A stretch of 64,000 nucleotides of DNA from positions 56,456 through 120,455 of the forward strand of contig NZ_JAGSSV010000006.1 in the NCBI RefSeq assembly GCF_018145875.1. Reading direction: 5' to 3'. Under the pieces are notes generated by a model. That model was not told where the DNA came from. It ran no database searches and saw nothing but the letters and a program-made list of their open reading frames with translations. Below, piece after piece: positions 47,496 through 57,732 of this stretch. Position 1 is the first letter of the stretch, and each line of letters opens with the position of its first letter. The position numbers and the translations under genes were made by a program. The DNA is from Marinomonas vulgaris (lineage in GTDB: Bacteria; Pseudomonadota; Gammaproteobacteria; Pseudomonadales; Marinomonadaceae).

Positions 47496-48212
47496 TTATT
47501 CAGGTGACTTTGTCGAACGATCAGAAACGCCAAGGTAATGCGAAAAAAGCGGATGAACGTCGGATTGTGACAGTACAGAGACAGCTTCATGAGCGCTTAC
47601 CTGACCCTTTTCGATCAAGAGTACACGACCGCCAACCAAACTCGCCTCTTGGGGCAAATGAGACACTATCAGGGTAGTCAACTTTAGCTCTGCTGTAACC
47701 TCGTTCACTAAATACAGCATTTCTTCACGCAATGCCGGGTCGAGCGCACTAAAGGGCTCGTCCAATAATAAAATAGGTTTGTTGCGCACCAAGGCTCTGG
47801 CAATGGCCACACGCTGAGCTTGACCACCCGACAAAGCCTGTGGAAAACGGGTTGTTTTATCAACAAGTTGCGTCTTTTCTAAAGCCCACTGCACCTTATC
47901 CTGCTGTTCAGAGGTCAAGCGAAGAGACCTTGATAAGCCAATCGCCACATTTTGCCAAACCGTTAATTGCGGAAACAAGTTATCACTTTGAAACAGAGTA
48001 GAAATAGGTCGCTCATACGGCGCCAAAGGCAGCAAAGACTCACCTTGATAAGACAAGACACCACGACCGGCCAAAAAGCCCCCCAAGAGGTGCAACAAGG
48101 TACTTTTTCCTTCACCGCTGCCGCCCAGCAAGGTCGTCATTCCAGGTTCAATATCTACCTGGTAATGGGCGTGAAATTGTTCCCAACTGTATTGCAGATC
48201 AATGTTTAACAT
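47496..48212 (-). CDS. thiQ: thiamin/TPP ABC transporter ATP-binding protein ThiQ
   Basis: A 238-residue ABC ATPase with Walker A GGSGEGKST, signature LSGGQAQR, Walker B LLLLDEP and the H-loop VSHLP. ATG 48212 overlaps thiP by 14 bases. It powers uptake of thiamin and its phosphates by ThiB-ThiP, and is controlled through the upstream TPP riboswitch. Confidence 0.93.
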   Translation of the reverse strand: MLNIDLQYSWEQFHAHYQVDIEPGMTTLLGGSGEGKSTLLHLLGGFLAGRGVLSYQGESLLPLAPYERPISTLFQSDNLFPQLTVWQNVAIGLSRSLRLTSEQQDKVQWALEKTQLVDKTTRFPQALSGGQAQRVAIARALVRNKPILLLDEPFSALDPALREEMLYLVNEVTAELKLTTLIVSHLPQEASLVGGRVLLIEKGQVSAHEAVSVLSQSDVHPLFSHYLGVSDRSTKSPE

Positions 48213-49782
48213 GGGATGCACCACCAATAAAACGGGACGACAGATAAAATAGTACCAAACACAAACTCATCAGCACCACGGCCACACAAGCGCCCTCTTC
48301 GAGTCGATAAGAACCAATCAACTGGAACAAATATAGAGGTAAAGAGACCAGCCCTTGGCTACCAAACAGAGCAATCACGCCCATATCGCCTAATGATAAT
48401 AACAGAGCATAGCCTAGAGCCTGCGCCACACCAGCTCGAACTAGAGACCATTCTAAACACCAACGCGACCAAGATCGTACACCTAAGCTCAAATACAGGT
48501 TACGGAAACGCGTCTCTTGTTGATACATCACTGGCATCAAGGCACGCAACACAAAAGGCAACGCCATCACGGCGTTTACCCACACCACAATCCAATAGCT
48601 AGACTGTAACCCCCAACCCAAATCCCGTAAAAACAAAAACAGCCCAGTGGCAATCACCAACCCCGGCACCATTAAAATCATGTTGCCAAGGTGCTCTATT
48701 TTGGCGGGCAGCCTTGATAAATAGGCTCTATCCATACAGAATCTCGCCAACACTGAAAAACACACACCCAATAAAAGACTGACGAACGCCGCAGGAAGCG
48801 CAATTTTTAACGACACCCACACCGCCTGCCATAAAGCGAAAGACTGCAAAGTCTGAAGAAACACCTTTGAAAAAATGGGATCAAATATGGCCAAGAATGG
48901 CGGGATCACCAACACAAACACGGACAATAAAGCCAAACCGTCCGCACTCCTCGCACCGGTGGAATCCCGTACAGAATAATTCGCTTGGCCGAGTACACTG
49001 GCATCTTGACGGTTTACAGGCGCCAAGCGATATACCAATACCGCGAACAAGGTACAAATTAGCACCTGCAGCAAGGCTAAAAAACTGGCTTTATCGAGAT
49101 CAAACTCAAACCTAAGCGCCTGATAAATAGCCACTTCTAGCGTACTGGACTTTGGCCCACCGCCCAAGCTTAATACCACAGCAAAACTGGAAAAACATAA
49201 CATGAAGATCAGCACAAAAGCGCCTGGCAGTGCTTTTTTAATGTAGTGCCATTCAATCCAACGAAACGCCGCCCAACGAGAAAACCCCAACTGAGACGCT
49301 TGACGCCATTGACCGGCCGGAATTAAATCGTAGCCTTGCAACAACAAGCGCACCGCCAGCGGCATATTAAAAAACACATGGGCAAGCAATATGCCCGTCA
49401 AACCATACAAAGGAACATTGACGCCGAACACCTGATGCAACCAACCAGTGCGGCCGTACACTACTACCAACCCTAAAATCGCCACTATGGTCGGCACCAC
49501 CATGGAAACCGAAAACAATTGCAGCAACAAAGCGCGTCCCACAAAACGTCGATGCATCAAACACGAGGCAACAGGAACGGCAATCAGCAAACTAATACCA
49601 CTGCTTAACAAGGCTTGCCATAAGGAAAAACGCACTACCCGCCACAAATACGGCTGCTGAAGATACCCCCACCAAGCGCTGACATCGCTGTAACGCAAAA
49701 GAGCCACCAAACTGGCGGCTCCCATAAACAAGAAAACGCCCACGCCGAACAGCGCAGGCGATAATCCTCGAAGTGTGTTCAC
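48199..49782 (-). CDS. thiP: thiamin/TPP ABC transporter permease ThiP
   Basis: A 527-residue permease with two six-helix halves, each ending in an EAA-type loop (ASQLGFSRWAAFRWIEW and LYLSLGVRSWSRWCLEW). This double-permease layout is typical of ThiP and iron transporters of the same family; the riboswitch and ThiB settle the substrate. The GTG start at 49782 is 17 bases after the thiB stop. Confidence 0.93.
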   Translation of the reverse strand: MNTLRGLSPALFGVGVFLFMGAASLVALLRYSDVSAWWGYLQQPYLWRVVRFSLWQALLSSGISLLIAVPVASCLMHRRFVGRALLLQLFSVSMVVPTIVAILGLVVVYGRTGWLHQVFGVNVPLYGLTGILLAHVFFNMPLAVRLLLQGYDLIPAGQWRQASQLGFSRWAAFRWIEWHYIKKALPGAFVLIFMLCFSSFAVVLSLGGGPKSSTLEVAIYQALRFEFDLDKASFLALLQVLICTLFAVLVYRLAPVNRQDASVLGQANYSVRDSTGARSADGLALLSVFVLVIPPFLAIFDPIFSKVFLQTLQSFALWQAVWVSLKIALPAAFVSLLLGVCFSVLARFCMDRAYLSRLPAKIEHLGNMILMVPGLVIATGLFLFLRDLGWGLQSSYWIVVWVNAVMALPFVLRALMPVMYQQETRFRNLYLSLGVRSWSRWCLEWSLVRAGVAQALGYALLLSLGDMGVIALFGSQGLVSLPLYLFQLIGSYRLEEGACVAVVLMSLCLVLFYLSSRFIGGASHVKH

Positions 49783-49798
49783 GCTAAGTCGATCCGCC

Positions 49799-50809
49799 TT
49801 ATCGTGTTGTCGCCTCTAGCCATTCATCGACCCAAACCTTACGCTGTTGGGCGACTTGTTTAGCTGGCAGCACCAAGTTTTTGGTGGGCGCTAGAGCACT
49901 GTCAAACGCCGCTGGCAAGGGCTCGTCTAACTCAACCACAGGCAACATCCAGTTTCCAGTGGCCACGGTAGATTGAAAACCAGGCTGCAAAATAAACTGC
50001 ATAAAACGCTCAGCTAATTCAGGGTTTGGAGCGTTTTTCATCATAGCGGCCACTTCGACTTGAGGATAATGACCTTCGCTAGCAGGGGCAGCCTGATACT
50101 TATTTTCACCTTCTGCCACCATATGATACGCCGGCGAGGTGGTGTAACTCAGCACCACATCGGCTTCCCCTTTTAAGAACAGACTGTAAGCATCGTACCA
50201 ACCCTTGGTTACCGTCACTGTGTGGTTCGCTAACTGCGTCCACGCATTAGCAGATTGATCGCCGTAAACAGACTTCATCCATAACAACAAACCAAGGCCA
50301 GGCGTGCTGGTTCTTGGGTCTTGATAAATGACGCGCAAGTCCTGATTTTCCACCACTTCTTTTAAGCTGGTTGGCGGGTTGTCCAATGTTTCCGTGTTAT
50401 AAATAAAGGCAAAATGCCCCTGATCAAAAGGCACAAAGGTGTTGTCTGTCCAGCCACCAGGCACGGTCACTTTAGAGGTATCCACGGTATGATTGGCCAA
50501 CAAGCCAGTTTGTTTTGCCGCTTCCATCAGGTTTAAATCCAGCCCTAATAAAACATCCGCCTGGGACGATTTACCTTCTAACTGCACGCGGGACAGGATT
50601 CCAACAGACGAATCCAAAGCGACGAAATTCAGCTCGCAGTCGCACTCTTTTTCAAAATTGGTTTTAATCTTCGGCCCAGGCCCCCAATCCGATGAAAACG
50701 AATCGTAGGTATATACGTTCAGGCTTTGGGTCGCTAATACCACAGGTGAAAGGGCCAAGCCCATCCCCAGCAAAGAGACCGAAAAAAGGGAAGTAAATGT
50801 GTTATTCAA
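49799..50809 (-). CDS. thiB: thiamin-binding periplasmic protein ThiB
   Basis: A 336-residue solute-binding protein with a signal peptide (cleavage probably after LALSPVVLA) and the ThiB-type start of the mature chain LNVYTYDSFSSDWGPGP. The start is TTG 50809, supported by AGGAG at 8 bases; a longer frame to 50854 would bury this site. It captures thiamin or TPP in the periplasm. About 90 bases of leader separate it from the riboswitch core. Confidence 0.94.
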   Translation of the reverse strand: MNNTFTSLFSVSLLGMGLALSPVVLATQSLNVYTYDSFSSDWGPGPKIKTNFEKECDCELNFVALDSSVGILSRVQLEGKSSQADVLLGLDLNLMEAAKQTGLLANHTVDTSKVTVPGGWTDNTFVPFDQGHFAFIYNTETLDNPPTSLKEVVENQDLRVIYQDPRTSTPGLGLLLWMKSVYGDQSANAWTQLANHTVTVTKGWYDAYSLFLKGEADVVLSYTTSPAYHMVAEGENKYQAAPASEGHYPQVEVAAMMKNAPNPELAERFMQFILQPGFQSTVATGNWMLPVVELDEPLPAAFDSALAPTKNLVLPAKQVAQQRKVWVDEWLEATTR

Positions 50810-50898
50810 GATGTCGCTCCTAAAGTAATTGAGCGGCGTATTGAGAAATGACAAGAGATAAATTAATCGCTACAGATGCAGCTGGATCGCCTTGCTAT

Positions 50899-51000
50899 CT
50901 CGATTCCTACGCCAGCATGATCTGGATCAGGTTCGGTGGGTTAGTGGATTATCCACTTCTCAGCGTCGGCGCAGTTTACTCGCCAAAACACCCCATGAGA
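50899..51000 (-). promoter_or_regulatory. TPP riboswitch (THI element) upstream of thiBPQ
   Basis: The minus strand carries the conserved blocks in order: GGGGTG, CGCTGAGA, ACCC, GAACCTGATC and the closing GCGTAGGAA. The variable P3 stem contains GTGGATAATCCAC. On binding TPP this RNA reduces expression of thiBPQ downstream, probably at translation initiation since no clear terminator precedes thiB. Confidence 0.95.
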
Positions 51001-51012
51001 TATTGAATCGCT

Positions 51013-51041
51013 ATTGTAAGGAGTCGGCTAACGGAAGTCTA
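51013..51041 (-). promoter_or_regulatory. candidate promoter of the TPP riboswitch-thiBPQ transcript
   Basis: TAGACT (51036-51041) and TACAAT (51013-51018) are spaced by 17 bases on the minus strand, about 20 bases before the riboswitch. The -35 box lies within the last codons of waaA. Reading-through from waaA is possible, since no terminator is seen in the 27-base gap. Confidence 0.55.
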
Positions 51042-52254
51042 TTTCCGCCATCACTCTTGTGACCGCTCCTTGGTTTTTTTGCGCGCAATGAAGAGCGCTT
51101 TGCCCAAGTTGAGTGCGACGCGGCGCGTCTTCGGCCAAAGCCACCAGCGAGTGCGCTAATTCGGCTTGATTAGCGCAGCGAATCGATCCGCCCGCTTCAA
51201 TCAGCTGTTCCGTAATATCAAGGAAATTAAAAGTATGAGGGCCAACCAAAATGGCTTTGGACAACAAAGCAGGCTCAATAGGGTTGTGACCACCACGCTC
51301 AATCAAACTACCACCCACAAAGGCTACGTCCGACGCTTGATAATAATGCATCAGTTCCCCCATGGAATCGCCAATCACGACCTCATATGTCGACCATTGA
51401 TCAGGCGCAATAAGGGATCGCCGCGCGACACTATTAGATTTGCGTTGTGCAAGCTCATAAACAGAATCAAAGCGTTCTGGGTGGCGAGGCACTAAAATCA
51501 ATAAGGCATCTGGAAAGCGTTTCAGTAGAATTTGATGAACATCAAGCAGTATGTCGTCTTCCCCTTGATGGGTACTGGCCCCCACCCAGACAAATCGAGA
51601 CCCCAACACGCCATGCCAGTTGTCTTGCAACACCTTTGCAGGCACCGTAAGGTCAAACTTAATACTGCCCACTGTCACCACGTTTCGAGCCCCTAATGCA
51701 ATAAAACGCTCTGCATCCGCTTGAGCATGAGCCAAAAAACAATCCGGCAAAGCCAGCAAGGGTTTGGATATAAGAGAGAATGTTTGATACCGCTGAAAAG
51801 AGCGCTCACTTAAACGTGCGTTTACTACGTCAATTTGCATCTTGTGCTGTTTCGCCACCTGCAATAGGTTCGGCCAAAGTTCCGTTTCGACTATCATCAG
51901 GTGTCGACAAGACAGCTTTTTAAGCACTCGCCTTACCGCACAACGCCAGTCCATTGGTAAAAATCTGTGCTCAGCAAAAGGAAAGCTTTTTGCCACCTGC
52001 TCCGCACCCGTTGGCGTCATGGTAGTGATCAATAATCGCTTTGTTGGATAAGCTTGTCGCCAACGCTCGATTAAGGGACGCACAGCCAGTACCTCTCCTA
52101 CCGACGCGCAATGTATCCACAAATCTGCTTCCACCTTGGGCCAAAAACCCAAGGCTTCTCTGGCTCGATACATCGGGTAGTTTTTCTTAAACTGCCGTAT
52201 TTTGAACAATACAAAAGGCGTAAACACCACAAAAAGCGCACGATAGAGCCACAT
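51028..52254 (-). CDS. waaA: Kdo transferase WaaA
   Basis: A 408-residue GT30 enzyme with an N-terminal hydrophobic anchor, the conserved catalytic segment HCASVGEVLAVRPL (the Glu is the likely base) and the C-terminal GGSLIERGGHNPIEPALL. It adds Kdo to lipid IVA at the inner membrane. ATG 52254 lies 2 bases after the msbA stop, so hldE-msbA-waaA form an operon for lipid A/core biogenesis. Confidence 0.96.
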   Translation of the reverse strand: MWLYRALFVVFTPFVLFKIRQFKKNYPMYRAREALGFWPKVEADLWIHCASVGEVLAVRPLIERWRQAYPTKRLLITTMTPTGAEQVAKSFPFAEHRFLPMDWRCAVRRVLKKLSCRHLMIVETELWPNLLQVAKQHKMQIDVVNARLSERSFQRYQTFSLISKPLLALPDCFLAHAQADAERFIALGARNVVTVGSIKFDLTVPAKVLQDNWHGVLGSRFVWVGASTHQGEDDILLDVHQILLKRFPDALLILVPRHPERFDSVYELAQRKSNSVARRSLIAPDQWSTYEVVIGDSMGELMHYYQASDVAFVGGSLIERGGHNPIEPALLSKAILVGPHTFNFLDITEQLIEAGGSIRCANQAELAHSLVALAEDAPRRTQLGQSALHCAQKNQGAVTRVMAEIDFR

Positions 52255-52256
52255 GA

Positions 52257-54050
52257 CTAAGCCGTCACATCGCTAAATTGTTGGTTATGCAATTGTGCAT
52301 AAGCGCCATTTTTCGCCAAGAGCTCGCTGTGAGAACCCTGCTCGATGATTTCCCCATGATCAACCACAGCAATGATATCGGCGTTTTCAATGGTGGACAG
52401 TCTGTGGGCAATGGCGATGGTGGTGCGATTTGCCATCAAGCCGTCTAGGGCGCTTTGGATAGCCCGCTCAGATTCTGTGTCCAGCGCCGATGTCGCTTCG
52501 TCTAAGATTAAAATAGGCGCGTTTTTCAAAATGGCTCGAGCGATGGCAATACGTTGACGCTGACCGCCAGACAATAACACGCCGTTTTCGCCCACCATGG
52601 TGTCTAAGCCATGATCCAACTCTTGAATAAAGTCCCATGCGTTAGCGGCTTTTGCGGCGTCAATCACGGTTTCTTCGCTGGTGTCTTTTAACACACCATA
52701 GGCGATATTGTCTCGAATGGTGCCATTAAACAGCACAACTTGCTGGTTCACCAATGCGATATTGGCGCGTAAATCCGCTAGCTTATAATCTTTTACGGAC
52801 ACTTCATCAATGCATAACTGTCCCTGCTCTATGTCGTAGAATCGTGGCAACAAATTCGCCATGGTCGATTTACCACTGCCAGATCGCCCGACTAAGGCAA
52901 GCGTCTTGCCGGCTGGTAAAGACAAATTGATGTTATTAAGCGCGTGTTTATCAGCCCCCTTGTACTTGAAGGACATATTTTTCCATTCAATACAACCTTT
53001 AAGCTGCTGGCTTTCTACCTTACCGTCGTCCACTTCTTCTTTTAAGTCGATAAAATCGAAAATACTGTAAGACGCCGCGATGCCTTTTTGTAAAATGCTG
53101 TTCACTTCGGTCAGTTGGCGAATCGGTTTGCCGAGCATGCCTGCCGCCGTCAAAAAGGCAATAAAGTCCCCTGGGGTCATGTGTGAACTAATCGATGGGC
53201 TCAACGCAAACCAAATCAAAATCGACATCATGACCGCTAAAATAAATTGCACAATCGGCACATTTAACGATCGAGTCATTTCCATTTTTAACTGAGATCG
53301 GCGATTTTCATTGGCCGCTTTGCGAAAGCGCTCCACTTCGTAGTCTTTTCCACCAAAGATTTTGACGACTTCGTGCCCTTTAATGGCTTCTGAGGCCACA
53401 TCTGTCACGCCACCCATGGCATTTTGAATACGAGTGCTTAACTTACGAAAACGCTTCGACGCATAAGCCACAATTAAACCGATCAAGGGCACGACGAGCA
53501 AAAACAACAGGGACAAACGCCAGTTCATATAGATCATGTAACCCAACAAACCCACAACGGTCAGCCCCTCGCGTAACAGCACTCGAACCGCTTGCGTGAT
53601 TGAGCCGATGACTTGCTCTGTGTCGTACGTTAATTTGGCTAATAATCGCCCCGTGGGAATGGAGTGATAATAATCTGACGGCAACAGCACCAGCTTATTA
53701 AACATACTGGTTCGCAAGTCAAACACCACATTGTTAGCTACTTTCGCCATGAAATAGTTACCCAAAAAAGTCCCTATACCACGGGCAATAAACACCCCTA
53801 AAATGGCCAATGGAATGAGCATGCGGCTGTCTGAAATGGTACCAAGCGAAACCACATCAACAATGTGTTTCAACAAAGCCGCCAGGGCGGGCTCCATGGC
53901 GGCGTAGATCACATACCCCAACACACTGAGCATGAGGTAACCCCAAGACGAGCGTACGTAACTCAACAAGCGAAAATACATCTTCATGCCGGAAACCGGC
54001 GCCGCTGTGGTTGAGTCTGTGGTTGTCGCGCTGTTGTTTGTATCTTGCAT
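52257..54050 (-). CDS. msbA: lipid A/LPS flippase MsbA (ABC exporter)
   Basis: A 597-residue half-transporter with six membrane helices (about 25-320) fused to an ABC ATPase with Walker A GRSGSGKST, signature LSGGQRQR and Walker B ILILDEATSALD. It flips lipid A-core to the periplasmic face. It starts directly after the hldE stop. Length and context match MsbA rather than a drug exporter. Confidence 0.94.
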   Translation of the reverse strand: MQDTNNSATTTDSTTAAPVSGMKMYFRLLSYVRSSWGYLMLSVLGYVIYAAMEPALAALLKHIVDVVSLGTISDSRMLIPLAILGVFIARGIGTFLGNYFMAKVANNVVFDLRTSMFNKLVLLPSDYYHSIPTGRLLAKLTYDTEQVIGSITQAVRVLLREGLTVVGLLGYMIYMNWRLSLLFLLVVPLIGLIVAYASKRFRKLSTRIQNAMGGVTDVASEAIKGHEVVKIFGGKDYEVERFRKAANENRRSQLKMEMTRSLNVPIVQFILAVMMSILIWFALSPSISSHMTPGDFIAFLTAAGMLGKPIRQLTEVNSILQKGIAASYSIFDFIDLKEEVDDGKVESQQLKGCIEWKNMSFKYKGADKHALNNINLSLPAGKTLALVGRSGSGKSTMANLLPRFYDIEQGQLCIDEVSVKDYKLADLRANIALVNQQVVLFNGTIRDNIAYGVLKDTSEETVIDAAKAANAWDFIQELDHGLDTMVGENGVLLSGGQRQRIAIARAILKNAPILILDEATSALDTESERAIQSALDGLMANRTTIAIAHRLSTIENADIIAVVDHGEIIEQGSHSELLAKNGAYAQLHNQQFSDVTA

Positions 54051-55478
54051 TTATAGGTTCGCTTTTTCGATGATGGCGGTGGTCGAGTACCCATCGACAA
54101 AGGTCAGTACTTTCACTTCGCCACCATTGGCTAAAGTATGCTCAGCGCCAACAATAGTGTCTATGGTGTAATCCCCCCCTTTTACCAGCACATCGGGGGT
54201 TAAAAATTCGATAATTTCTTTCGGTGTGTCTTCATCAAACCAGGTTACCCAATCGATCGCCCCCAAGCCTTCAAGAACCGACATACGATGAACAAGGTTG
54301 TTAATAGGTCGTTTTTCGCCCTTCAAACGTTTCACTGAGGCATCGGTATTCACCGCGACAATTAGGCGATCACCAAGGGCTTTCGCTTGCTTCATGTAAG
54401 CAATGTGACCAGGGTGAAGAATGTCAAAACAGCCATTGGTGAAGACGATTTTCTCACCGTTGATTTGCGATAATTTGGTTTGTTCAAGCAAATCTTCAGG
54501 AGATAAAACGCCAAAATTCGTGCCATGGCTACGCTGAAACATGATGCCATCAAGTTGATCGGCACTGATTGACGCGGTGCCTAGCTTACCAACCACATAA
54601 CCCGCCGCTTGATTGGCGTATTCCACCGCATCGGTAAAACGCTTGCTGGTCACGTAAACCGCCGTCAACACCGCCACCACGGTATCTCCTGCGCCGGTGA
54701 CGTCAAATACTTCTTTTGCCGCCGTCGCCAGAGAAAAAGGTGGTTTGTCATCACTAAAGAGTATCAGGCCATCTTCGCCACGGGTCACCAACAAGGCTTT
54801 CCAACCAAATTGCTCCCGTAGAGCTTTGGCTTTTTCTTCCAATTCTTTGGTGGAATGGCATTTGCCAACGATGGTTTCAAACTCTAGGAGATTAGGTTTT
54901 ACCAAGGTTGCCCCTTGATAAATCGAAAAGTCTTTGCCTTTTGGATCAACGAAACTGGGAACATTCGCTACGTTCGACAAGCGAATCAAGGTTTGCACAT
55001 CGGCCAAACAGCCTTTGGCGTAATCTGAAAAAATCACCGCATCGGATTCAGGCAAACAACTTTCAACGACACTGGCCAGTGCCTCATTCTGAGAAAGACT
55101 GTCTTCGCGCTCTTCAAAATCCAATCGAATAAGTTGCTGATGGCGACTCATCACACGCAATTTGGTAATGGTCGGCAGCGTTTCTGAACGAACAAACCGG
55201 CAAGTTACGCCTTCTTTTTCAAGACACCGGGTCAACACATCAGCGTTTTCGTCATTACCCACGACACCAACTAGCGTCACCGACATGCCTAACTTAGCCA
55301 GCCCAAGTGCCACGTTTGCCGCACCACCTGGGCGATCTTCGATATTCGACACTTTCACAACTTGCACGGGTGCTTCGGGAGAAATACGAGACGTGCCACC
55401 ATGCCAGTAGCGATCCAACATCACATCCCCAACAACAAGAATGTGTTTATCTTTAAAATTCAAATACGAAGAGTTCAT
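54051..55478 (-). CDS. hldE: bifunctional heptose-7-phosphate kinase/heptose-1-phosphate adenylyltransferase HldE
   Basis: A 475-residue fusion. The N-terminal ribokinase-type domain (1-320) has VVGDVMLDRYWHGGTSRISPEAP and the DVTGAGDTV anion hole. The C-terminal nucleotidyltransferase domain has the FTNGCFDILHPGHI motif. It makes ADP-D,D-heptose for LPS core. ATG 55478 gives the family length; an in-frame ATG at 55520 is too close to its upstream GGGGAG to be preferred. Confidence 0.96.
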   Translation of the reverse strand: MNSSYLNFKDKHILVVGDVMLDRYWHGGTSRISPEAPVQVVKVSNIEDRPGGAANVALGLAKLGMSVTLVGVVGNDENADVLTRCLEKEGVTCRFVRSETLPTITKLRVMSRHQQLIRLDFEEREDSLSQNEALASVVESCLPESDAVIFSDYAKGCLADVQTLIRLSNVANVPSFVDPKGKDFSIYQGATLVKPNLLEFETIVGKCHSTKELEEKAKALREQFGWKALLVTRGEDGLILFSDDKPPFSLATAAKEVFDVTGAGDTVVAVLTAVYVTSKRFTDAVEYANQAAGYVVGKLGTASISADQLDGIMFQRSHGTNFGVLSPEDLLEQTKLSQINGEKIVFTNGCFDILHPGHIAYMKQAKALGDRLIVAVNTDASVKRLKGEKRPINNLVHRMSVLEGLGAIDWVTWFDEDTPKEIIEFLTPDVLVKGGDYTIDTIVGAEHTLANGGEVKVLTFVDGYSTTAIIEKANL

Positions 55479-55574
55479 AGGCACATAATAATCGATTTTT
55501 GGAGTTCGCCATCTTATCATACTCCCCTAGCAAGTTGGACATACCTAAAACATACGAAATAAGGCTTTTATAAC

Positions 55575-56720
55575 ATGCTAAATTCCGCTCTCTTTGCTTG
55601 CCAATCCTTTTTATTTGATGGCCTTTTGAGTCAATGGTCTCAACATGGCATCGATACAAAACAAGGGTATAGCTATGAAAGCATGAACCACGATTGGACA
55701 TGCAATGAGGTTGGTCGCGTAAGATTGCTCACCCAGTGCCGACAGCTTTATACCTTCAGTCATGCCAGTCAAATGCACCCAGCTGATGAATGGGAAGCCA
55801 AGCTCACGCCTTTATTCGACTTTATTATTGACCATTACTTTGTCGATGGGCGCTGGATTTTCTCTCTTAATGATGATTTGTCGGTCAAAGACACTCAGTC
55901 TGATGCTTATGCCTTGGCGTTTGTTTTATTGTCCTTTAGCCATTATTACAAGGTCACAAAAGACGAACGCGCTTTAAGCTACATGCAGCAAACCCATCGC
56001 TTTTTACTGGATAACATGCAAGCAGAATCTGGTGGCTTTTATGAAGCGTATCCGGTGGATGTGACGCAAATTCGTCGACAAAATCCACACATGCATTTAT
56101 TAGAAGGCTACATTGCGGCTTACCATGTCACTCAAGACGATGCTTACAAAAATGTCATTCAGTCTTTGCTAGACTTAACCCTTGAGCACTTTTACCACAA
56201 AGACAGCAAAACCTTACGAGAGTTTTTCACTCCCAACTGGCAGCCAGACCCAACCACAGGCCATCAAGTCGAACCTGGCCATCACTTCGAGTGGGTATGG
56301 TTGCTGTATCAAGCCAATAGCATCTTACCTAATACCGATTACATCGACCTAGCGCAGCAACTATGGGTCACCGCCGCACGCCACGGCATGGCAGACAACG
56401 GCGGTGTTTATAATCAGATAGATGGCAACCATTACCAAGCCATTGATAAAGAAAAACGCATCTGGCCTATCACCGAATACTTAAAAGCGATTACTGTCAT
56501 GCCAATTGGCAAAGAAGAGAAGATTGATCGTTTAGAAAAAGCCCTCGACTTTCTTCAACAAGCCTATTTTTTACCTAAAGGCGGATGGAATGAGTACTTA
56601 AACGAAGACAACAGTCCAAAAAATTACCCCTTGCCAGGCACCAGCAGCTATCATATTTTTCTCGGCTTAGCAGAAGTGGTAGCATGGGCGATAGAAAACA
56701 ATGGCTACCAATTTAAATGA
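55575..56720 (+). CDS. AGE-family (N-acylglucosamine 2-epimerase/aldose-ketose isomerase) protein
   Basis: A 381-residue alpha/alpha-barrel protein with the AGE family motifs [22 protein letters not shown] and RIWPITE. The His residues in the first two are the usual catalytic pair, and the Trp-Pro-x-Thr-Glu block lines the sugar site. Members isomerise mannose/fructose/glucose or epimerise N-acyl-glucosamine or cellobiose; the exact substrate cannot be fixed from sequence. It lies between divergent hldE and the co-directional hldD, which suggests supply of a sugar for LPS, by inference only. ATG 55575 is 96 bases from the hldE start. Confidence 0.8.
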   Translation: MLNSALFACQSFLFDGLLSQWSQHGIDTKQGYSYESMNHDWTCNEVGRVRLLTQCRQLYTFSHASQMHPADEWEAKLTPLFDFIIDHYFVDGRWIFSLNDDLSVKDTQSDAYALAFVLLSFSHYYKVTKDERALSYMQQTHRFLLDNMQAESGGFYEAYPVDVTQIRRQNPHMHLLEGYIAAYHVTQDDAYKNVIQSLLDLTLEHFYHKDSKTLREFFTPNWQPDPTTGHQVEPGHHFEWVWLLYQANSILPNTDYIDLAQQLWVTAARHGMADNGGVYNQIDGNHYQAIDKEKRIWPITEYLKAITVMPIGKEEKIDRLEKALDFLQQAYFLPKGGWNEYLNEDNSPKNYPLPGTSSYHIFLGLAEVVAWAIENNGYQFK

Positions 56721-56784
56721 GTTAAAATACAAGCCAAGACACACCCTAATTTTGCACCAGCCTTTCACAGTAGGACCACAGTTT

Positions 56785-57732
56785 ATGTACATAGTCACAG
56801 GCGGCGCCGGATTCATCGGCAGCAACATCATCAAGGCATTGAACCAAAAAGGCATCAAAAACATTCTATTGGTTGACGACTTAACCGACGGCAAAAAATG
56901 CTTAAATTTGTCGGACCTCGACATCGCCGATTACATGGACATGTACGACTTTTTAGACGCTATCAAAAACGACACCTTGGGCATCAACCCGATTGCGGTG
57001 TTTCATGAAGGCGCGTGTTCTGCGACCACAGAATGGAACGGTAAATTCGTAATGGACGTAAACTACCAGTATTCCAAAGCCGTATTGAATTTTTGCTTGA
57101 AGCACGAAACGCCCTTTTCTTATGCTTCTTCTGCGTCTGTGTACGGTTCTGGTCCTATTTTCGAAGAATCTCGCGAAAATGAAAAACCACTGAACATGTA
57201 CGCTTACTCTAAATTTCAGTTCGACCAATACGTTCGTGCCATTCTTCCTAAAGCCAAAAGCCAAATTGTCGGCTTTCGCTATTTCAATGTATATGGCCCT
57301 CGCGAGCAGCATAAAGGCAGCATGGCCAGCGTGGCGTTTCATCTTCGCAATCAAGTATTGGCGGGAGAAAATCCGAAACTGTTTGGCGCCTACGATGGCT
57401 ACGAAGCTGGTGGCCAAAGCCGCGACTTTATTTACGTGGAAGACTTGGTCAACACCAAACTTTGGTTCCTTGATAACCCAGAAAAATCCGGTATTTTTAA
57501 CCTTGGAACCGGTAAAGCGGAACCTTTTAAAACCATCGCGGAAACCGTTATCAGCCAATATGGCAAAGGCGAAATCGAATACATCCCTTTCCCAGAGCAT
57601 CTAAAAGGCGCTTACCAAAGTTTCACCGAAGCCAACATTACTAAGCTTCGTGAAGCGGGCTATGATGGAAATTTCCGTGGTTTAGCTCAAGGCGTTACAG
57701 ATTACCTAGGCTGGCTTGATTCGAATGGCTAA
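56785..57732 (+). CDS. hldD: ADP-L-glycero-D-manno-heptose 6-epimerase HldD
   Basis: A 315-residue extended SDR with NADP-binding [10 protein letters not shown] near the N-terminus, the catalytic Tyr and Lys in YAYSKFQFD and the conserved [16 protein letters not shown] segment. It inverts C6 of ADP-heptose made by HldE. ATG 56785 begins the Rossmann strand; an open frame extends upstream to 56701 but overlaps the AGE gene. It overlaps waaF by 8 bases. Confidence 0.97.
   Translation: MYIVTGGAGFIGSNIIKALNQKGIKNILLVDDLTDGKKCLNLSDLDIADYMDMYDFLDAIKNDTLGINPIAVFHEGACSATTEWNGKFVMDVNYQYSKAVLNFCLKHETPFSYASSASVYGSGPIFEESRENEKPLNMYAYSKFQFDQYVRAILPKAKSQIVGFRYFNVYGPREQHKGSMASVAFHLRNQVLAGENPKLFGAYDGYEAGGQSRDFIYVEDLVNTKLWFLDNPEKSGIFNLGTGKAEPFKTIAETVISQYGKGEIEYIPFPEHLKGAYQSFTEANITKLREAGYDGNFRGLAQGVTDYLGWLDSNG

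Noticed and set aside
56953..57600. 215-codon frame on the minus strand opposite hldD
   Set aside because: hldD is unmistakable on the plus strand; the opposite frame is a codon-bias shadow.
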